A stretch of 64,000 nucleotides of DNA from JAPXSY01 sp034003585 (GCA_034003585.1 JAVEYH010000003.1:1-64000), one strand, 5' to 3'. Counted from the first letter of the stretch, positions 19,658 to 29,106 are shown. Numbers and translations: made by a program. The notes: a model not told the origin generated them from the letters alone.

Positions 19658-21382
19658 ATGCCGCAACACATCCATTACCCCAGTTTCCAGAGTGCGCTGC
19701 TCCGGCGCGGGGTGCTCTCGGAAGAGCAGCTTCAGAAGGCACTGGAAGAGGCGGGCAAGGTCCCGCTGGAGCGGTTTCTGGTCCAGAACCGGCTGGTTCC
19801 GCCGGATGTGTTCGCGCTGACGGCCGCGGCCTATTTCAACATTTCACCCATCTCCCTGCCGCCCGGGCTGGTGCTGCCGGGTGAGTTGCTCGATTTGGCC
19901 TCCCCCCAGCTCTGGGGCAGACTGAAAGCCGCGCCGCTGATGCGTCTGGGGAAACGGCTGACCGTGGCGTTCGGCGACCCGTTCGATCTGCTGGCGCAGG
20001 AGGAGGTGGCGCGGGTCACGCGGCTGGAGATCGTTCCGCTCGCGGCGCCGGAAAAAGAGGTGACGGACGCGCTGGGGCGGGTGCAGAGCCAGCGGGACGC
20101 GGAGAACCCCGGTTTGGCCATGGAGAACATCATGAAGGCGCCGGACGCCGACATCGAGTTCTCCAGCGAGCCGCAGAAGCAGGAAGAGAACATCGACAAG
20201 ACGCTGGAGACCGCGGAGGAGGCGCCGGTCATCCGCATGGTGAACATGATGCTGGTCGAGGCCCTGCGCATCGGCGCCAGCGACATCCACTTCGAGGCCA
20301 TGGAAAAGAGTTCCCGCCTGCGCTACCGGATCGACGGGGCGTTGATCGAACGCCCCAGCCCGCCGAAATCGCTCCACAACGCGATCGTCTCGCGCATCAA
20401 GATCATGTCGGATCTCGACATCGCGGAGCGGCGCAACCCGCAGGACGGCCGGTTCAAGGTCCGGGCGCTCAAGAAAGAGGTCGATATCCGCGTGAGCATC
20501 CTGCCCACCATCCACGGCGAAAAGGTGGTGATGCGCACGCTGGACAAGAGCAACCTCGCTCCCAGCCTGGCGGCGCTCGGCCTGGACGATTTCGCCTTCA
20601 AGGCCATGAAATTCGCGATCGAGCAGCCGCACGGCATCATTCTGGTGACCGGCCCGACCGGATCGGGAAAAACCACGACGCTTTACTCCTGCCTGCAGGA
20701 TCTGAACCAGCCGGACGTCAACATCATCACGGCCGAAGATCCCGTGGAGTATCAGCTCCCCGGCGTGAACCAGGTCCACGTCAACCAGCAGACCGGCCTG
20801 ACTTTCGCCTCGGTCCTGCGCTCCGTGCTGCGGCAGGACCCCGACATCGTGCTCGTCGGCGAGATCCGCGACGGCGAGACCGCGGACATCGCGGTCAAGG
20901 CCGCGCTCACGGGCCATCTGGTGCTGAGCACGCTGCACACCAATGACGCGGCCGGCGTGATCGCCCGCCTGATCGACATGGGGGTCCCCCCTTTCCTGAT
21001 CTCCTCCTCCCTGATTCTCGCCCAGGCCCAACGCCTCTACCGCAAACTCTGCCCGCTCTGCAAGAAACCGTGCGAGGTGAACCCGGACGTGCTCGCCGCC
21101 AACCGCATCGACCCGGCCTTTTTCGAGGGCGCGACGCTCTTTGAGCCCAACGGCTGCGCCAAATGCAACGGGATCGGGTACAAAGGCCGGGGCGCCGTGA
21201 TGGAGGTGCTGTCCGTCACCGATCCGATCCGCGCCGCCATCGGCCGCGGCGCGGACTCCGCCTCCCTCCGCGACCTGGCGGTCCAAGAGGGCATGGTCAC
21301 GCTGAAGGACGCGGGCATGATGAAAGTCCGCAGCGGCGTCACCTCGCTCCATGCCGCGCTCGAGGTGACCGGCGGAGAATGA
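19658..21382 (+). CDS. pilB: Type IV pilus assembly ATPase PilB (GspE family)
   Basis: 574 residues; cytoplasmic hexameric ATPase that powers pilin polymerisation. An N-terminal MshEN/T2SSE_N domain (~5-150, with RLGKRLTVAFGDP) is followed by the N2 domain (GASDIHFE, YRIDG). The ATPase core has Walker A GPTGSGKT from residue 332, the Asp box TAEDPVEYQ, Walker B DIVLVGEIRDGET and the His box LSTLHTNDA. The zinc tetracysteine is CPLC (Cys465, Cys468) with CAKC downstream. The start has no clear Shine-Dalgarno. Probably co-transcribed with pilC from a candidate sigma-54 promoter. Confidence 0.95.
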   Translation: MPQHIHYPSFQSALLRRGVLSEEQLQKALEEAGKVPLERFLVQNRLVPPDVFALTAAAYFNISPISLPPGLVLPGELLDLASPQLWGRLKAAPLMRLGKRLTVAFGDPFDLLAQEEVARVTRLEIVPLAAPEKEVTDALGRVQSQRDAENPGLAMENIMKAPDADIEFSSEPQKQEENIDKTLETAEEAPVIRMVNMMLVEALRIGASDIHFEAMEKSSRLRYRIDGALIERPSPPKSLHNAIVSRIKIMSDLDIAERRNPQDGRFKVRALKKEVDIRVSILPTIHGEKVVMRTLDKSNLAPSLAALGLDDFAFKAMKFAIEQPHGIILVTGPTGSGKTTTLYSCLQDLNQPDVNIITAEDPVEYQLPGVNQVHVNQQTGLTFASVLRSVLRQDPDIVLVGEIRDGETADIAVKAALTGHLVLSTLHTNDAAGVIARLIDMGVPPFLISSSLILAQAQRLYRKLCPLCKKPCEVNPDVLAANRIDPAFFEGATLFEPNGCAKCNGIGYKGRGAVMEVLSVTDPIRAAIGRGADSASLRDLAVQEGMVTLKDAGMMKVRSGVTSLHAALEVTGGE

Positions 21383-21402
21383 TCCGGGAAAGGGAAGCGA
21401 CG

Positions 21403-22497
21403 ATGCCAGAAGTCAAACAGAAGAGCCGCGAGATCCGGGTGTCGGGTATCGGGCAGATCCGGAAGAAGGAGCTGATCCCCTTCACGCGGCAAACCGCCAG
21501 CATGCTGAACGCCGGCATGTCGGTCCTGGCCGCCATCTCCACTCTGGAGGACCAGTGCTCCCACGCCGGATTCCGCGTGGTGCTGAAAAATCTGCGCGAG
21601 AGCATCGAAAGCGGTTCGCCGGTCTCCGAGGGCCTGCGCCACTTCCCGAAAATTTTCGACGACATGTACGTCAACATGGTCGCCGCGGGCGAGAAGAGCG
21701 GACAGTTCGCCCCGGTGCTGAAACGGCTGGCCGTGATGCTCGACTCCTCCGCGCGCCTTGTGCGCAAGGTCAAATCGGCCATGACCTATCCCGCCGTGAT
21801 CATGGGCCTGGCCACCCTGATCGCGGGCGGGCTCGTGACCTTCGTGGTGCCGGTCTTCGCCGAGATGTTCTCCGGGTTCGGCGCGAAACTGCCCGCCCCC
21901 ACCCAGTTCCTTGTGAACCTCAGCGACTTCATCCGGGGCCGTTGGTATGTGCTGCTCGGCGTGACGGCCGTCTCCGTCGTCGGGTTCCGCAAGTGGGTCA
22001 CCACTCCGCAGGGCCGCTACACCTTCGACAAATACATGCTGCGCCTCCCGGTCTTCGGCCTTCTTACCCAAAAAGTCGCCGTGGCGCGCTTCTGCCGGCT
22101 GTTCGCGCAGATGCTCACCAGCGGCGTGCCGATTCTGGACGCCATGCACATCGTCGCCTGTTCGATGGGCAACAAAGTCATCGAAAGCTCGATTCTCTCG
22201 GCCCGTTCCGGCATCGAGCAGGGCAACACCCTCAGCTCTTCGCTGGAGGGGAAACCCAGCCTGCCGCTGCTCATGGTCCGCATGATCGCCGCGGGCGAGA
22301 AGAGCGGCCGGATCGACGAGATGCTCGAAAGCGTGGCCGACACCTATGATGACGAGGTCGAAACCACTCTCGCCACGCTCACCTCGCTGATGGAGCCGTT
22401 CCTCATGGTCTTCCTCGGCGTGGTCATCGGCGGCATCGCGATCGCCATGTTCCTGCCGATCTTCATGCTCGGGTCGGTGGTCAGCGGCGGCGGATGA
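21403..22497 (+). CDS. pilC: Type IV pilus inner-membrane platform protein PilC (GspF family)
   Basis: 364 residues with two T2SSF repeats. The first runs from ELIPFTRQTASMLNAGMSV through MVAAGEKSGQ. The second runs from VARFCRLFAQMLTSGVPIL through MIAAGEKSGRIDEML. Each is followed by transmembrane helices, the last being FLMVFLGVVIGGIAIAMFLP. PilC couples the ATPases to pilin extraction. An upstream ATG at 21379 overlaps the pilB stop. The ATG at 21403 was preferred because AAAGGGA sits seven bases before it; the true start could be either. Confidence 0.94.
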   Translation: MPEVKQKSREIRVSGIGQIRKKELIPFTRQTASMLNAGMSVLAAISTLEDQCSHAGFRVVLKNLRESIESGSPVSEGLRHFPKIFDDMYVNMVAAGEKSGQFAPVLKRLAVMLDSSARLVRKVKSAMTYPAVIMGLATLIAGGLVTFVVPVFAEMFSGFGAKLPAPTQFLVNLSDFIRGRWYVLLGVTAVSVVGFRKWVTTPQGRYTFDKYMLRLPVFGLLTQKVAVARFCRLFAQMLTSGVPILDAMHIVACSMGNKVIESSILSARSGIEQGNTLSSSLEGKPSLPLLMVRMIAAGEKSGRIDEMLESVADTYDDEVETTLATLTSLMEPFLMVFLGVVIGGIAIAMFLPIFMLGSVVSGGG

Positions 22498-22526
22498 TCC
22501 CCGCCCGGATCCCGAAAAACGTGCCC

Positions 22527-22580
22527 TTGTGTTCGGTACCCCTTTATCCTATACTGGCTTGACTTTTATCGGGTACCCGA
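22527..22580 (+). promoter_or_regulatory. Sigma-70 promoter with paired GGTACC palindromes before the sigma-54 regulator
   Basis: TTGTGT (22527) and TATACT (22550-22555) are spaced by 17 nt. A GGTACC site in the spacer (22535-22540) and the perfect palindrome TCGGGTACCCGA (22569-22580) downstream of the start lie about 37 bp apart. This layout could allow autoregulation. The activator thus appears independent of sigma-54. Confidence 0.55.
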
Positions 22581-22596
22581 GTGGACATGTTTCAAT

Positions 22597-23976
22597 ATGG
22601 CTAAAATCCTGATTGTCGATGATGAGGCGCGGATCCTCATGCTGTTGCAGAGCCTGCTGAAGGCCAACGGCTATGAGGCGTCCACGGCCAAGGATGGCCA
22701 TGAGGCGCTCGCGCTCCTGAAAAAGGAGGGGTTCGATCTGGTCGTCACCGACCTGCGCATGTCCCCCATGGACGGCATGACGCTCTTCCGTGAGATCAAA
22801 ACCCTCTTTCCCTCCATGCCGGTGATCCTGCTGACCGCCTACGCGTCGGTCGAGACCGCGATCGAGGCGATGAAGAGCGGGGCCTTCGATTACCTGACCA
22901 AGCCCTTCAAGGTCGACGAGATGCTCGCCACCGTGCGCCGGGCCGAAGAGCACGCCAAGACGCACACGGCCGTGGTCTCGACCGACCCCAACGCGCCGCT
23001 GCGCTACCAGTTCGAGAACCTGATCGCCTCCAACAGCGCCATGGTGCAGGTCTGCGAGATGATCCAGCGCGTCGCGCCCACCGCGGCCACCGTGCTCATC
23101 AACGGCGAAAGCGGCACCGGCAAAGAGGTCATCGCGCGCACCATCCACAACACCAGCCTGCGCAACGACAAGCCCTGGGTCGCCATCAACTGCGCGGCGC
23201 TCCCCGAGCCGCTGCTCGAATCGGAACTCTTCGGGCACGTCAAAGGGGCTTTCACCGGCGCCCATGTCGATAAAGAGGGGCTGTTCGAGACCGCCAGCAC
23301 CGGCACGCTGTTTTTGGACGAGATCTCCTCCCTGCCCCTGGTGCTGCAGGGCAAACTGCTGCGCGTGCTGCAGGAGAAGGAGATCCGCCGCGTGGGCGGA
23401 ACGAAGAACATCCCGGTCGATGTGCGGGTGATCGCCGCCAGCAACACCAACCTGGAGCAGATGGTGGTCCAGGGCAATTTCCGGGCCGACCTCTATTACC
23501 GTTTCGCGGTCATCACCCTCGACATCCCCCCGTTGCGCGAACGGTCCGAGGACATCCTGCCGCTCGCCCGCCACTTTATCCGCATCGAGTCCGCGGGCTC
23601 CAAAACGCTGCCCAGCATCTCCAAAGAGGCCGCCGATCTGCTGCTCGCCTACAAATGGCCGGGCAACGTGCGCGAACTCGAGAATGCCATCAAGCACGCG
23701 GTGACCTTCCTGGAGGAGGATGTCATCACCCCTGAACTCCTGCCCCCGCGCATCGTCAGCCGCGCAACGGAGGCCAAATCCCAGCAGCCCCTCCAACCCG
23801 CCCTCGCCGGCAGCAGCACGTCGCTGAAAGGGTTCCTTAAACTCAAGGAGAAGGAGTATCTCGAACAGATCCTCTCTTCCACCAACGGTGACAAGGAAAA
23901 GGCGGCCCAAACCCTTCAGGTGAGCCTGGCCACGCTCTATCGGAAACTTTCCGATGAAGAGCCCGCTTCGACCTGA
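22597..23976 (+). CDS. Sigma-54-dependent response regulator (NtrC/PilR family)
   Basis: 459 residues in three domains. The receiver (1-~120) has phosphoacceptor Asp52 in LVVTDLRMSPMDG and the Lys of LTKPF. The AAA+ domain has Walker A GESGTGKE (170-177), the sigma-54 contact loop GAFTGA (217-222), Walker B LFLDEI and an arginine-finger region. A Fis-type helix-turn-helix closes the protein (KEKAAQTLQVSLATLYRKL). Phosphorylation should drive ATP-dependent opening at sigma-54 promoters. It sits between pilC and the major pilin, and candidate sigma-54 promoters surround it, so it is the likely activator of the locus. Confidence 0.95.
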   Translation: MAKILIVDDEARILMLLQSLLKANGYEASTAKDGHEALALLKKEGFDLVVTDLRMSPMDGMTLFREIKTLFPSMPVILLTAYASVETAIEAMKSGAFDYLTKPFKVDEMLATVRRAEEHAKTHTAVVSTDPNAPLRYQFENLIASNSAMVQVCEMIQRVAPTAATVLINGESGTGKEVIARTIHNTSLRNDKPWVAINCAALPEPLLESELFGHVKGAFTGAHVDKEGLFETASTGTLFLDEISSLPLVLQGKLLRVLQEKEIRRVGGTKNIPVDVRVIAASNTNLEQMVVQGNFRADLYYRFAVITLDIPPLRERSEDILPLARHFIRIESAGSKTLPSISKEAADLLLAYKWPGNVRELENAIKHAVTFLEEDVITPELLPPRIVSRATEAKSQQPLQPALAGSSTSLKGFLKLKEKEYLEQILSSTNGDKEKAAQTLQVSLATLYRKLSDEEPAST

Positions 23977-24080
23977 TGTTGCGGATTTTTTGCAGTTTTG
24001 CAAAACGGACCTTTCATTTTTGAGAAAAACGGACGCTCGGCCGCTCCCGGTTGCGGCCGAACCCTTGCGTGCCACGGCTT

Positions 24081-24096
24081 TGGCACGATGTCTGCT
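24081..24096 (+). promoter_or_regulatory. Sigma-54 promoter of the major pilin gene
   Basis: TGGCACGATGTCTGCT matches the -24/-12 consensus at every strongly conserved position except one T. The leader to the pilin ATG is about 63 nt, and AAGGA lies before the start. Confidence 0.75.
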
Positions 24097-24169
24097 GAAA
24101 ACCATCTCGCTACCGACAAGGTGCCGGTCGCGCAGAAAACGAGTGAGTGAGACAGTTAAGGAATAAACC

Positions 24170-24517
24170 ATGAAACAAAACCGCAAAGGTTTTACGCTTG
24201 TTGAAATCATGATCGTGGTCGCGATCATCGGCATCTTGGCCGCCATCGCCATCCCGAACTTCATCAAGTCCCGCAAAGAGTCGCAGAAGAACGCCTGCAT
24301 CGCCAACCTCAAGCAGATTGAGGGCGCGATCGAGCAGGCCCGTCTGGCCGGAATCGCCGCTCCCGCGGCGAGCGATATCTTCGGCACGACCGCCTACATC
24401 AAGGTCGCCCCGACCTGCCCGTACGGCAAGGCCACCTACGCGATCCCGACCAGCGACACCCGTCCGGTGTGCCCGAACGTGGCGTCCGTCACGGATCACG
24501 TGCTGCCCACGACCTGA
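24170..24517 (+). CDS. pilA: Major type IV pilin-like prepilin
   Basis: 115 residues. The short leader MKQNRKG precedes FTLVEIMIVVAIIGILAA, with cleavage by prepilin peptidase expected after Gly7 and Glu at mature position 5. The helix continues as IAIPNFIKSRKESQ. The small globular domain has a Cys pair late in the chain (PTCPYG, RPVCPN) that could form the D-region disulfide. The DUF-like compact size resembles pilins or pseudopilins of PVC bacteria. Strong features for expression are the sigma-54 promoter, AAGGA and a strong terminator immediately downstream, supporting a major rather than minor pilin. Confidence 0.9.
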   Translation: MKQNRKGFTLVEIMIVVAIIGILAAIAIPNFIKSRKESQKNACIANLKQIEGAIEQARLAGIAAPAASDIFGTTAYIKVAPTCPYGKATYAIPTSDTRPVCPNVASVTDHVLPTT

Positions 24518-24560
24518 GTTCTGTGCGCGCGCGGAACAACCCGCTCGCGATACGAAACAG

Positions 24561-24594
24561 AAAGCAGATTCCCCGACGGGGGGATCTGCTTTTT
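24561..24594 (+). terminator. Rho-independent terminator after the pilin gene
   Basis: A 12-bp stem (AGCAGATTCCCC with GGGGGATCTGCT, one T-G pair) and GACG loop are followed by TTTT. The opposite strand also shows a T-rich 3' side, so it may act on the convergent operon ending at 24737 as well. Confidence 0.88.
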
Positions 24595-24620
24595 CGTTAT
24601 GGAACGTTCCGCCGCGCAAC

Positions 24621-24671
24621 CCGGAACCTGAAACCCGCAACCAGAAACCCGGAACCAGAAACCAGAAACCC
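24621..24671. repeat. Short tandem CCNGAAAC-type repeat
   Basis: Units related to CCGGAACCTGAAACC and CCAGAAACC recur about five times with slight variation between the pilin terminator and the downstream convergent gene. No gene is seen here. Confidence 0.6.
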
Positions 24672-24736
24672 GATTCCGGGCGGGGGCACCTGCGCTCCCA
24701 GTGCCAAACCGCCCCGCGTTGCGGGTTGCGGGTGAC

Positions 24737-26785
24737 TCATTCGGGCTGGTAAAACCAATACCCGAAAGCCGCGTGATCCCCGTAAAGGGTGATTTGCGGC
24801 CGTTCCTGCCGCACCGCTCCGGCCGGCAGTTCGAACGACGCCTCGCAGAACATGGGCGCGGAGGCCAGGGGCGCGAGCGGCAGCGCGACCACGCCCGCGT
24901 CGGCGCCGTCCACTTTCACGCGGATCTGCAGCGGGGTGACGAACGAGAACGTCTGCCGTTTGGCGCGCACGCCGATCCGCACCTCGGTTTCCGCGCGTTC
25001 GGCGGTCCGCACGATCACGCGCACCGGCTTGCCCGGCGTCAGTTGCGGCGTGAACTCCACCCACCCCACCACCACGCGGCCCACATCAAAGAGGGTGTTC
25101 GTGCCCATCGCGAAGGGGAGATGGGTCACGCCGTGGTAACGGCTCTCCGCCGCAAACGCGCACCGCCTCTCATCCTCGGCATACCCCACATCCAACCGGT
25201 CCGCAAGACGCCAGCCCCGGACTTCTTTTCCCGCCAGATGCGGCGCGCGCGCGCCGTCGAGAGGGGACCACACGGCCTGCCGCATCTGAATCTCATCCAC
25301 GCCCAACGCGGCCACCGGACCGCACAGCACGGCGATGTCGGAACCGCCGAACTCGGTCTGCGCGGAGGGCAGCGCCCAGTAGTCGAACCGGCGCTCGGGA
25401 TGGTGCTTGAGCCGCTCCAGATTCGTCACGATCTCGGGGGTCATCCAATCCGGCGAATAGAGCCCGGAGAGATGAACAAACGTCCGACCCGGCATCCCGT
25501 AGGCGAGATTGCAGGCCACCCCGCCAATCCGCGCCCCCGGCGGCAACCGCGCGTGCGCCTCTTTGGCGAATTCGTAACAGGGCTGGGTGATCAGGCTGGC
25601 CGTGTGGTACATGGTGACGAGCCACGCCGCGTTCAGCGCCTGAAACGCGGCCACAATCAGCAACGGTCCCCAGCGGCAGGCCGCGGTCCGGCCCAATCCC
25701 CAGCCGAGCCGCAGGGCGCCCGCAGCGGTGTACACCAGCCACACCGGCAGCAGCCACGCCAGATACCGGTCCACATTGGTGTTCTGCCAACCGCTCGAAG
25801 CGACCACCCCCACGCCGGCCGCACAGGCGGCCAACCACCACACCTCTTTCCAGACCCCCCCGCGCCTCCGGGACAAAGTCACCAGCCCCACCCACGCGCA
25901 AAGCGCCCCGAGCAGCGGCACATAAAAACTCTCGCGCGGCAAGGCGTCGGGCAGACCGAGCAGCAACTCCCGCAGAATCCGCACCGTATCGCCCAGCGTC
26001 AGGTGCAGGGCCGAAAGGAAGTCATACTGCTTGGCATACCCCTTGTGGATCACCGACTGGAACTGGACGTATCCCGTGAGTCCGTAATTGAACACAAAGA
26101 GCCCGGCGGAGGAGAGGAGGCCCGTCAGCCCCGCCACCCCCTCCAACCGCGTCACCCGCTGCCGCATGCCCCACCGCTTGAACGCCAAGGCCGCGGCGAA
26201 CAGCACCGAGAGGAGCACCCCTTCCGGACGGCACCACGGCGACAGGCCCAGCAGCACCGCGAAGGCAGCCATCCTCCCGCTCAGCAGGGTGAAGAGCAAT
26301 CCCGAACTCAGCGCCATGAAGAGCCCGGCATCCGACTGCGACAGCGCGCTGTAGGCGGCCTGGCCGCTCAGCGCCACCAGCGCGCAGGCCGCGGCCCGGA
26401 TGCGGGGGGAGCGGAGGAACCGGCCGATGATCCCGGCCCAGGCCGCGAGAAACAGCAGATAGAAGAGGGCGTTGAGCGCGAACCCCGCGGTCAGCAGGGC
26501 GTCGCCCTTTGCCCCGAGTTTGTAGAGCAGCCCCAACACGAAGGGGTAGAGGTGCGAGGTGCTGCCGGTGGAGGGGCGGTCTCCCGGCGTGTAGACGAAA
26601 GGATGGCCCTCCGCCACCCGTTGCGCGGACTGGCAATAGAGCAGGGTGTCCGGCTGGGGCACCGCCAGATGGACGCCGTCGGTCGCCAGCGAGCCGGCCA
26701 CATAATAGGCGGCGACCTGCAACAGCCCGAACACCACCATCCCCTTGACCAGATTGTTTTTGTGAATCAGGGCTTTGCTATTCAT
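24737..26785 (-). CDS. Polytopic membrane protein, possible GT-C glycosyltransferase
   Basis: 682 residues with about ten hydrophobic segments in the first ~420 residues and a C-terminal soluble beta-rich domain. An early periplasmic loop has acidic LAVPQPDTLLYCQSAQRVAEG and TPGDRPSTGSTSHLYPF. Later segments SQSDAGLFMALSSGLL and LSPWCRPEGVLL resemble dolichyl-phosphate-mannose-type GT-C transferases. It is the last gene of the minor-pilin operon, 11 nt after the previous gene, so pilin or adhesin glycosylation is a reasonable guess but is not shown by the sequence. Family assignment is tentative. Confidence 0.55.
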   Translation of the reverse strand: MNSKALIHKNNLVKGMVVFGLLQVAAYYVAGSLATDGVHLAVPQPDTLLYCQSAQRVAEGHPFVYTPGDRPSTGSTSHLYPFVLGLLYKLGAKGDALLTAGFALNALFYLLFLAAWAGIIGRFLRSPRIRAAACALVALSGQAAYSALSQSDAGLFMALSSGLLFTLLSGRMAAFAVLLGLSPWCRPEGVLLSVLFAAALAFKRWGMRQRVTRLEGVAGLTGLLSSAGLFVFNYGLTGYVQFQSVIHKGYAKQYDFLSALHLTLGDTVRILRELLLGLPDALPRESFYVPLLGALCAWVGLVTLSRRRGGVWKEVWWLAACAAGVGVVASSGWQNTNVDRYLAWLLPVWLVYTAAGALRLGWGLGRTAACRWGPLLIVAAFQALNAAWLVTMYHTASLITQPCYEFAKEAHARLPPGARIGGVACNLAYGMPGRTFVHLSGLYSPDWMTPEIVTNLERLKHHPERRFDYWALPSAQTEFGGSDIAVLCGPVAALGVDEIQMRQAVWSPLDGARAPHLAGKEVRGWRLADRLDVGYAEDERRCAFAAESRYHGVTHLPFAMGTNTLFDVGRVVVGWVEFTPQLTPGKPVRVIVRTAERAETEVRIGVRAKRQTFSFVTPLQIRVKVDGADAGVVALPLAPLASAPMFCEASFELPAGAVRQERPQITLYGDHAAFGYWFYQPE

Positions 26786-26796
26786 CTGTGGTTCTG

Positions 26797-27939
26797 TCAG
26801 CGATACGATTCCGAAATGATTTGCGAGTCCGGCGTGTAGGATTCCGGGAGACCCGAGATCCGGCTCATGTACGCCACCAGTTGATTGACGCGCCCGACAC
26901 TCTCTTCCGCCATCTTGAGCAGATCGCGCTGCGAAGAGGTCAACACGCCCGCGCGTTCCGATTGGAGCATTCCGATCACACCGGTCGAGACGGTCAGCGG
27001 CTGCACGATCTCCTGATTGAGTTCGGCGTACCGCTCGATCAGTTCGGCGCGGGTGAGCTTCAGGCCGATGCCGCGACGGCGCGCGGCCGATTCGATGCTG
27101 GCGATGGTCTGACGGTCGTCATCCACCTGATTGGCCAGCGAGGAGATGTGATGTTCCGAATCAACGGTCAGGGTCGAGAGCACGTGGCGGATCCGCTCCA
27201 GCGTGTCGATCACCGTCTGATGCCGCTTTTCGGCGGACGGGCCCTCGTCTTGTTCCAGCAGCGCCGCGGTTTCGCGCAACAGCGAGGCCAAGGAAGCGGA
27301 CTGCTCTTTGCGTTTCGCCGCGCGCGTGTCCGGGGCGGTATGCGGCGTTTCCGGCGCATCGTCCATCGCGAGGGCTTCCGACAAGTCCAGCACAGCGACG
27401 CCTCCCGCGGCGGGCCGCGGCCGGTTCGCGGCCGCCTGGGGGTCCGCCGGCACCGGCGCGCCGGACAGGTCACCCGTTTTCTCCTCTTTCTCCCCCGCGA
27501 CGCGCTGAAACGCGACCGTCACCACCTGCACGCTCCGCAGGCCGGCCTTGCGTACCGCGCCCTCAAACCCGTTCTCCGCTGCCAGCGCGGCGGGCGGCGT
27601 GCCCAGCAGCGTCACGCAGGTCAGGAACTCGTCCAGCACCGCAGGGGCCTGAAAAAGCAACCCGCCGATCTTGTGCAGGGTCATGCGCTCCGACAGGTTC
27701 TTGCCGGCCGCCTCCGTGATCCCGTCGGAAGAGCCGTTGACCAGGAGCTGCCGCTCGTTCAGGGCGATTTCGATCACGCCGTAGGCTCTGACCGCCTGCT
27801 CCAGTTCGGTGAACACGCTACGCGCCGCATTCTGGGTCACCTTGTGGGAAGGCCCGTACACGCTGGCCTGACTGATCAGCAACCCCAACGCCCGGATCAG
27901 CAGCACCGCATCCTTTTCCGGTATTTTCACATACGCCAT
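26797..27939 (-). CDS. Orphan HisKA-like protein lacking phospho-His and ATPase domain
   Basis: 380 residues, soluble. The N-terminal ~150 residues (PEKDAVLLIRALGLLISQAS, SHKVTQNAARSVF) are unrecognised. A charged linker (~155-235) is followed by a helical region. The C-terminus resembles a HisKA dimerisation helix pair: the normal HE.RTPL signature reads NQEIVQPLTVSTGVIGML, so Gln309 replaces the phosphoacceptor His. No ATPase domain follows. It may be a scaffold or decoy for a kinase or response regulator. The start was set at the ATG behind GAGAGGG rather than seven codons upstream. Co-transcribed with the minor pilins. Confidence 0.6.
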   Translation of the reverse strand: MAYVKIPEKDAVLLIRALGLLISQASVYGPSHKVTQNAARSVFTELEQAVRAYGVIEIALNERQLLVNGSSDGITEAAGKNLSERMTLHKIGGLLFQAPAVLDEFLTCVTLLGTPPAALAAENGFEGAVRKAGLRSVQVVTVAFQRVAGEKEEKTGDLSGAPVPADPQAAANRPRPAAGGVAVLDLSEALAMDDAPETPHTAPDTRAAKRKEQSASLASLLRETAALLEQDEGPSAEKRHQTVIDTLERIRHVLSTLTVDSEHHISSLANQVDDDRQTIASIESAARRRGIGLKLTRAELIERYAELNQEIVQPLTVSTGVIGMLQSERAGVLTSSQRDLLKMAEESVGRVNQLVAYMSRISGLPESYTPDSQIISESYR

Positions 27940-27969
27940 GCCGGTCGCCCTCTCCCGCAATCCGCCGTC

Positions 27970-29073
27970 TTAATGCCAAGCCGTAACCACCACATTGTCC
28001 GTCTCCGTCTGCGACGGCGGCAGGTTGAATCCCTGCCCGTCCCCGGCATACAGATCCGCCGTGCCGTTACCGGTCACCCCCTGACCGACCAGGACGGCCC
28101 CGTAGATCACGGCATGGCCGTTCAGATGGAAGCTCGCGTTCGGCATGATGACCGCGCCGCGGATCACGGCATCGGCGTTGATTTTGACCTCTCCCGTACC
28201 CAGCACGATCAGGGCCGGGTATCCGTTCTCGGCCGTCAGATCCACCCCGCTTCCCTGCAGCGAGACATCCCCCAAAAAGATGAACGTGCCGGTCCCCTGC
28301 TTGCTCCACCCGTCCGCGGATCCGGTGCAGACCGCCACGCCCCCGGGCGGCGAGGCGGGGATCTGCGACCCGCTCGCGTAAACCGCGCCGTTTTCCTCCG
28401 CAACCGCGATGAACGCGTTGATCGCCGCATTCAGCGCCGCGCCCAAAATCTCGACCGGCGACTGGTTGGAGAGCATGGTGACCGTGCCGTCCGCTTTCTT
28501 CCACTCGACTGTGCCCGCGCTGGACACCCGCACCGCATCCACGTTCGAACTCCCCGTCAGCGTCACGTTGCCGTTGGCATGGATATCCGTCACGGTGGCC
28601 TTGAAATTGCCTTTGAGGTCCAGGACCCCGCCGACCAGCAGGTCGAAGAGCATGTCGAAATAATCGTCCGCCAACTCGTCCTCCAGCACCTTCGGCACAT
28701 TCTCCACATCGGCCGAGACGCGTGCGCGGCCGATGCCGCAGACCCCCTCGGAGACCAGCCGCGCCCGCTCGCGCCCGTCCGCCGAAGCCAGCACCTCGGC
28801 CTTGACGGTATAGGTCCCGCCGCCGAAGGCCAGCGTTTCGGCAAGCCCGTTGACCTGATCGAAGTCCGTTTTCACGGCGTTATAGGCCTTGTTCAGGCCC
28901 GACTCCGCGATCAGCCGCGCCTTGAGCATCTCGCGCGTGATCTGCGTGGCGCGCATCTGCTGCGACGCCGAATAGCCCAGCATGCCCGAGACGATCATGA
29001 TGATGCTGATGACCCCGAGCACGGCCACCACCGCCGAGCCGTTCCGCTGGCCTTGCTGTTGCCCTGTTCTCAT
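27970..29073 (-). CDS. PilX-like pilus protein with beta-solenoid domain
   Basis: 367 residues. An N-terminal hydrophobic helix (GSAVVAVLGVISIIMIVSGM) follows a short polar leader and continues as an amphipathic pilin-like helix (QMRATQITREMLKARLIAES), the PilX/GspK-type arrangement. The C-terminal half has repeating strands such as NGNVTLTGSSNVDAV, IFLGDVSLQGSG and INADAVIRGAVIMPNASFHL. These are typical of bactofilin-like or DUF7305 beta-solenoid modules. It is probably a minor pilin exposed at the tip. GGAGG precedes the start. Partner of the PilV- and PilW-like genes upstream; a paralogue lies at 49853. Confidence 0.72.
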   Translation of the reverse strand: MRTGQQQGQRNGSAVVAVLGVISIIMIVSGMLGYSASQQMRATQITREMLKARLIAESGLNKAYNAVKTDFDQVNGLAETLAFGGGTYTVKAEVLASADGRERARLVSEGVCGIGRARVSADVENVPKVLEDELADDYFDMLFDLLVGGVLDLKGNFKATVTDIHANGNVTLTGSSNVDAVRVSSAGTVEWKKADGTVTMLSNQSPVEILGAALNAAINAFIAVAEENGAVYASGSQIPASPPGGVAVCTGSADGWSKQGTGTFIFLGDVSLQGSGVDLTAENGYPALIVLGTGEVKINADAVIRGAVIMPNASFHLNGHAVIYGAVLVGQGVTGNGTADLYAGDGQGFNLPPSQTETDNVVVTAWH

Positions 29074-29106
29074 GCCGCACCTCCCCGCGCCGCGCGCGGT
29101 CTCCGC

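Noticed and set aside
24318..24752. Plus-strand frame running past the pilin gene through the terminator and CCNGAAAC repeats
   Set aside because: Overlaps the pilin in another frame and crosses a strong terminator; translation is repeat-derived.
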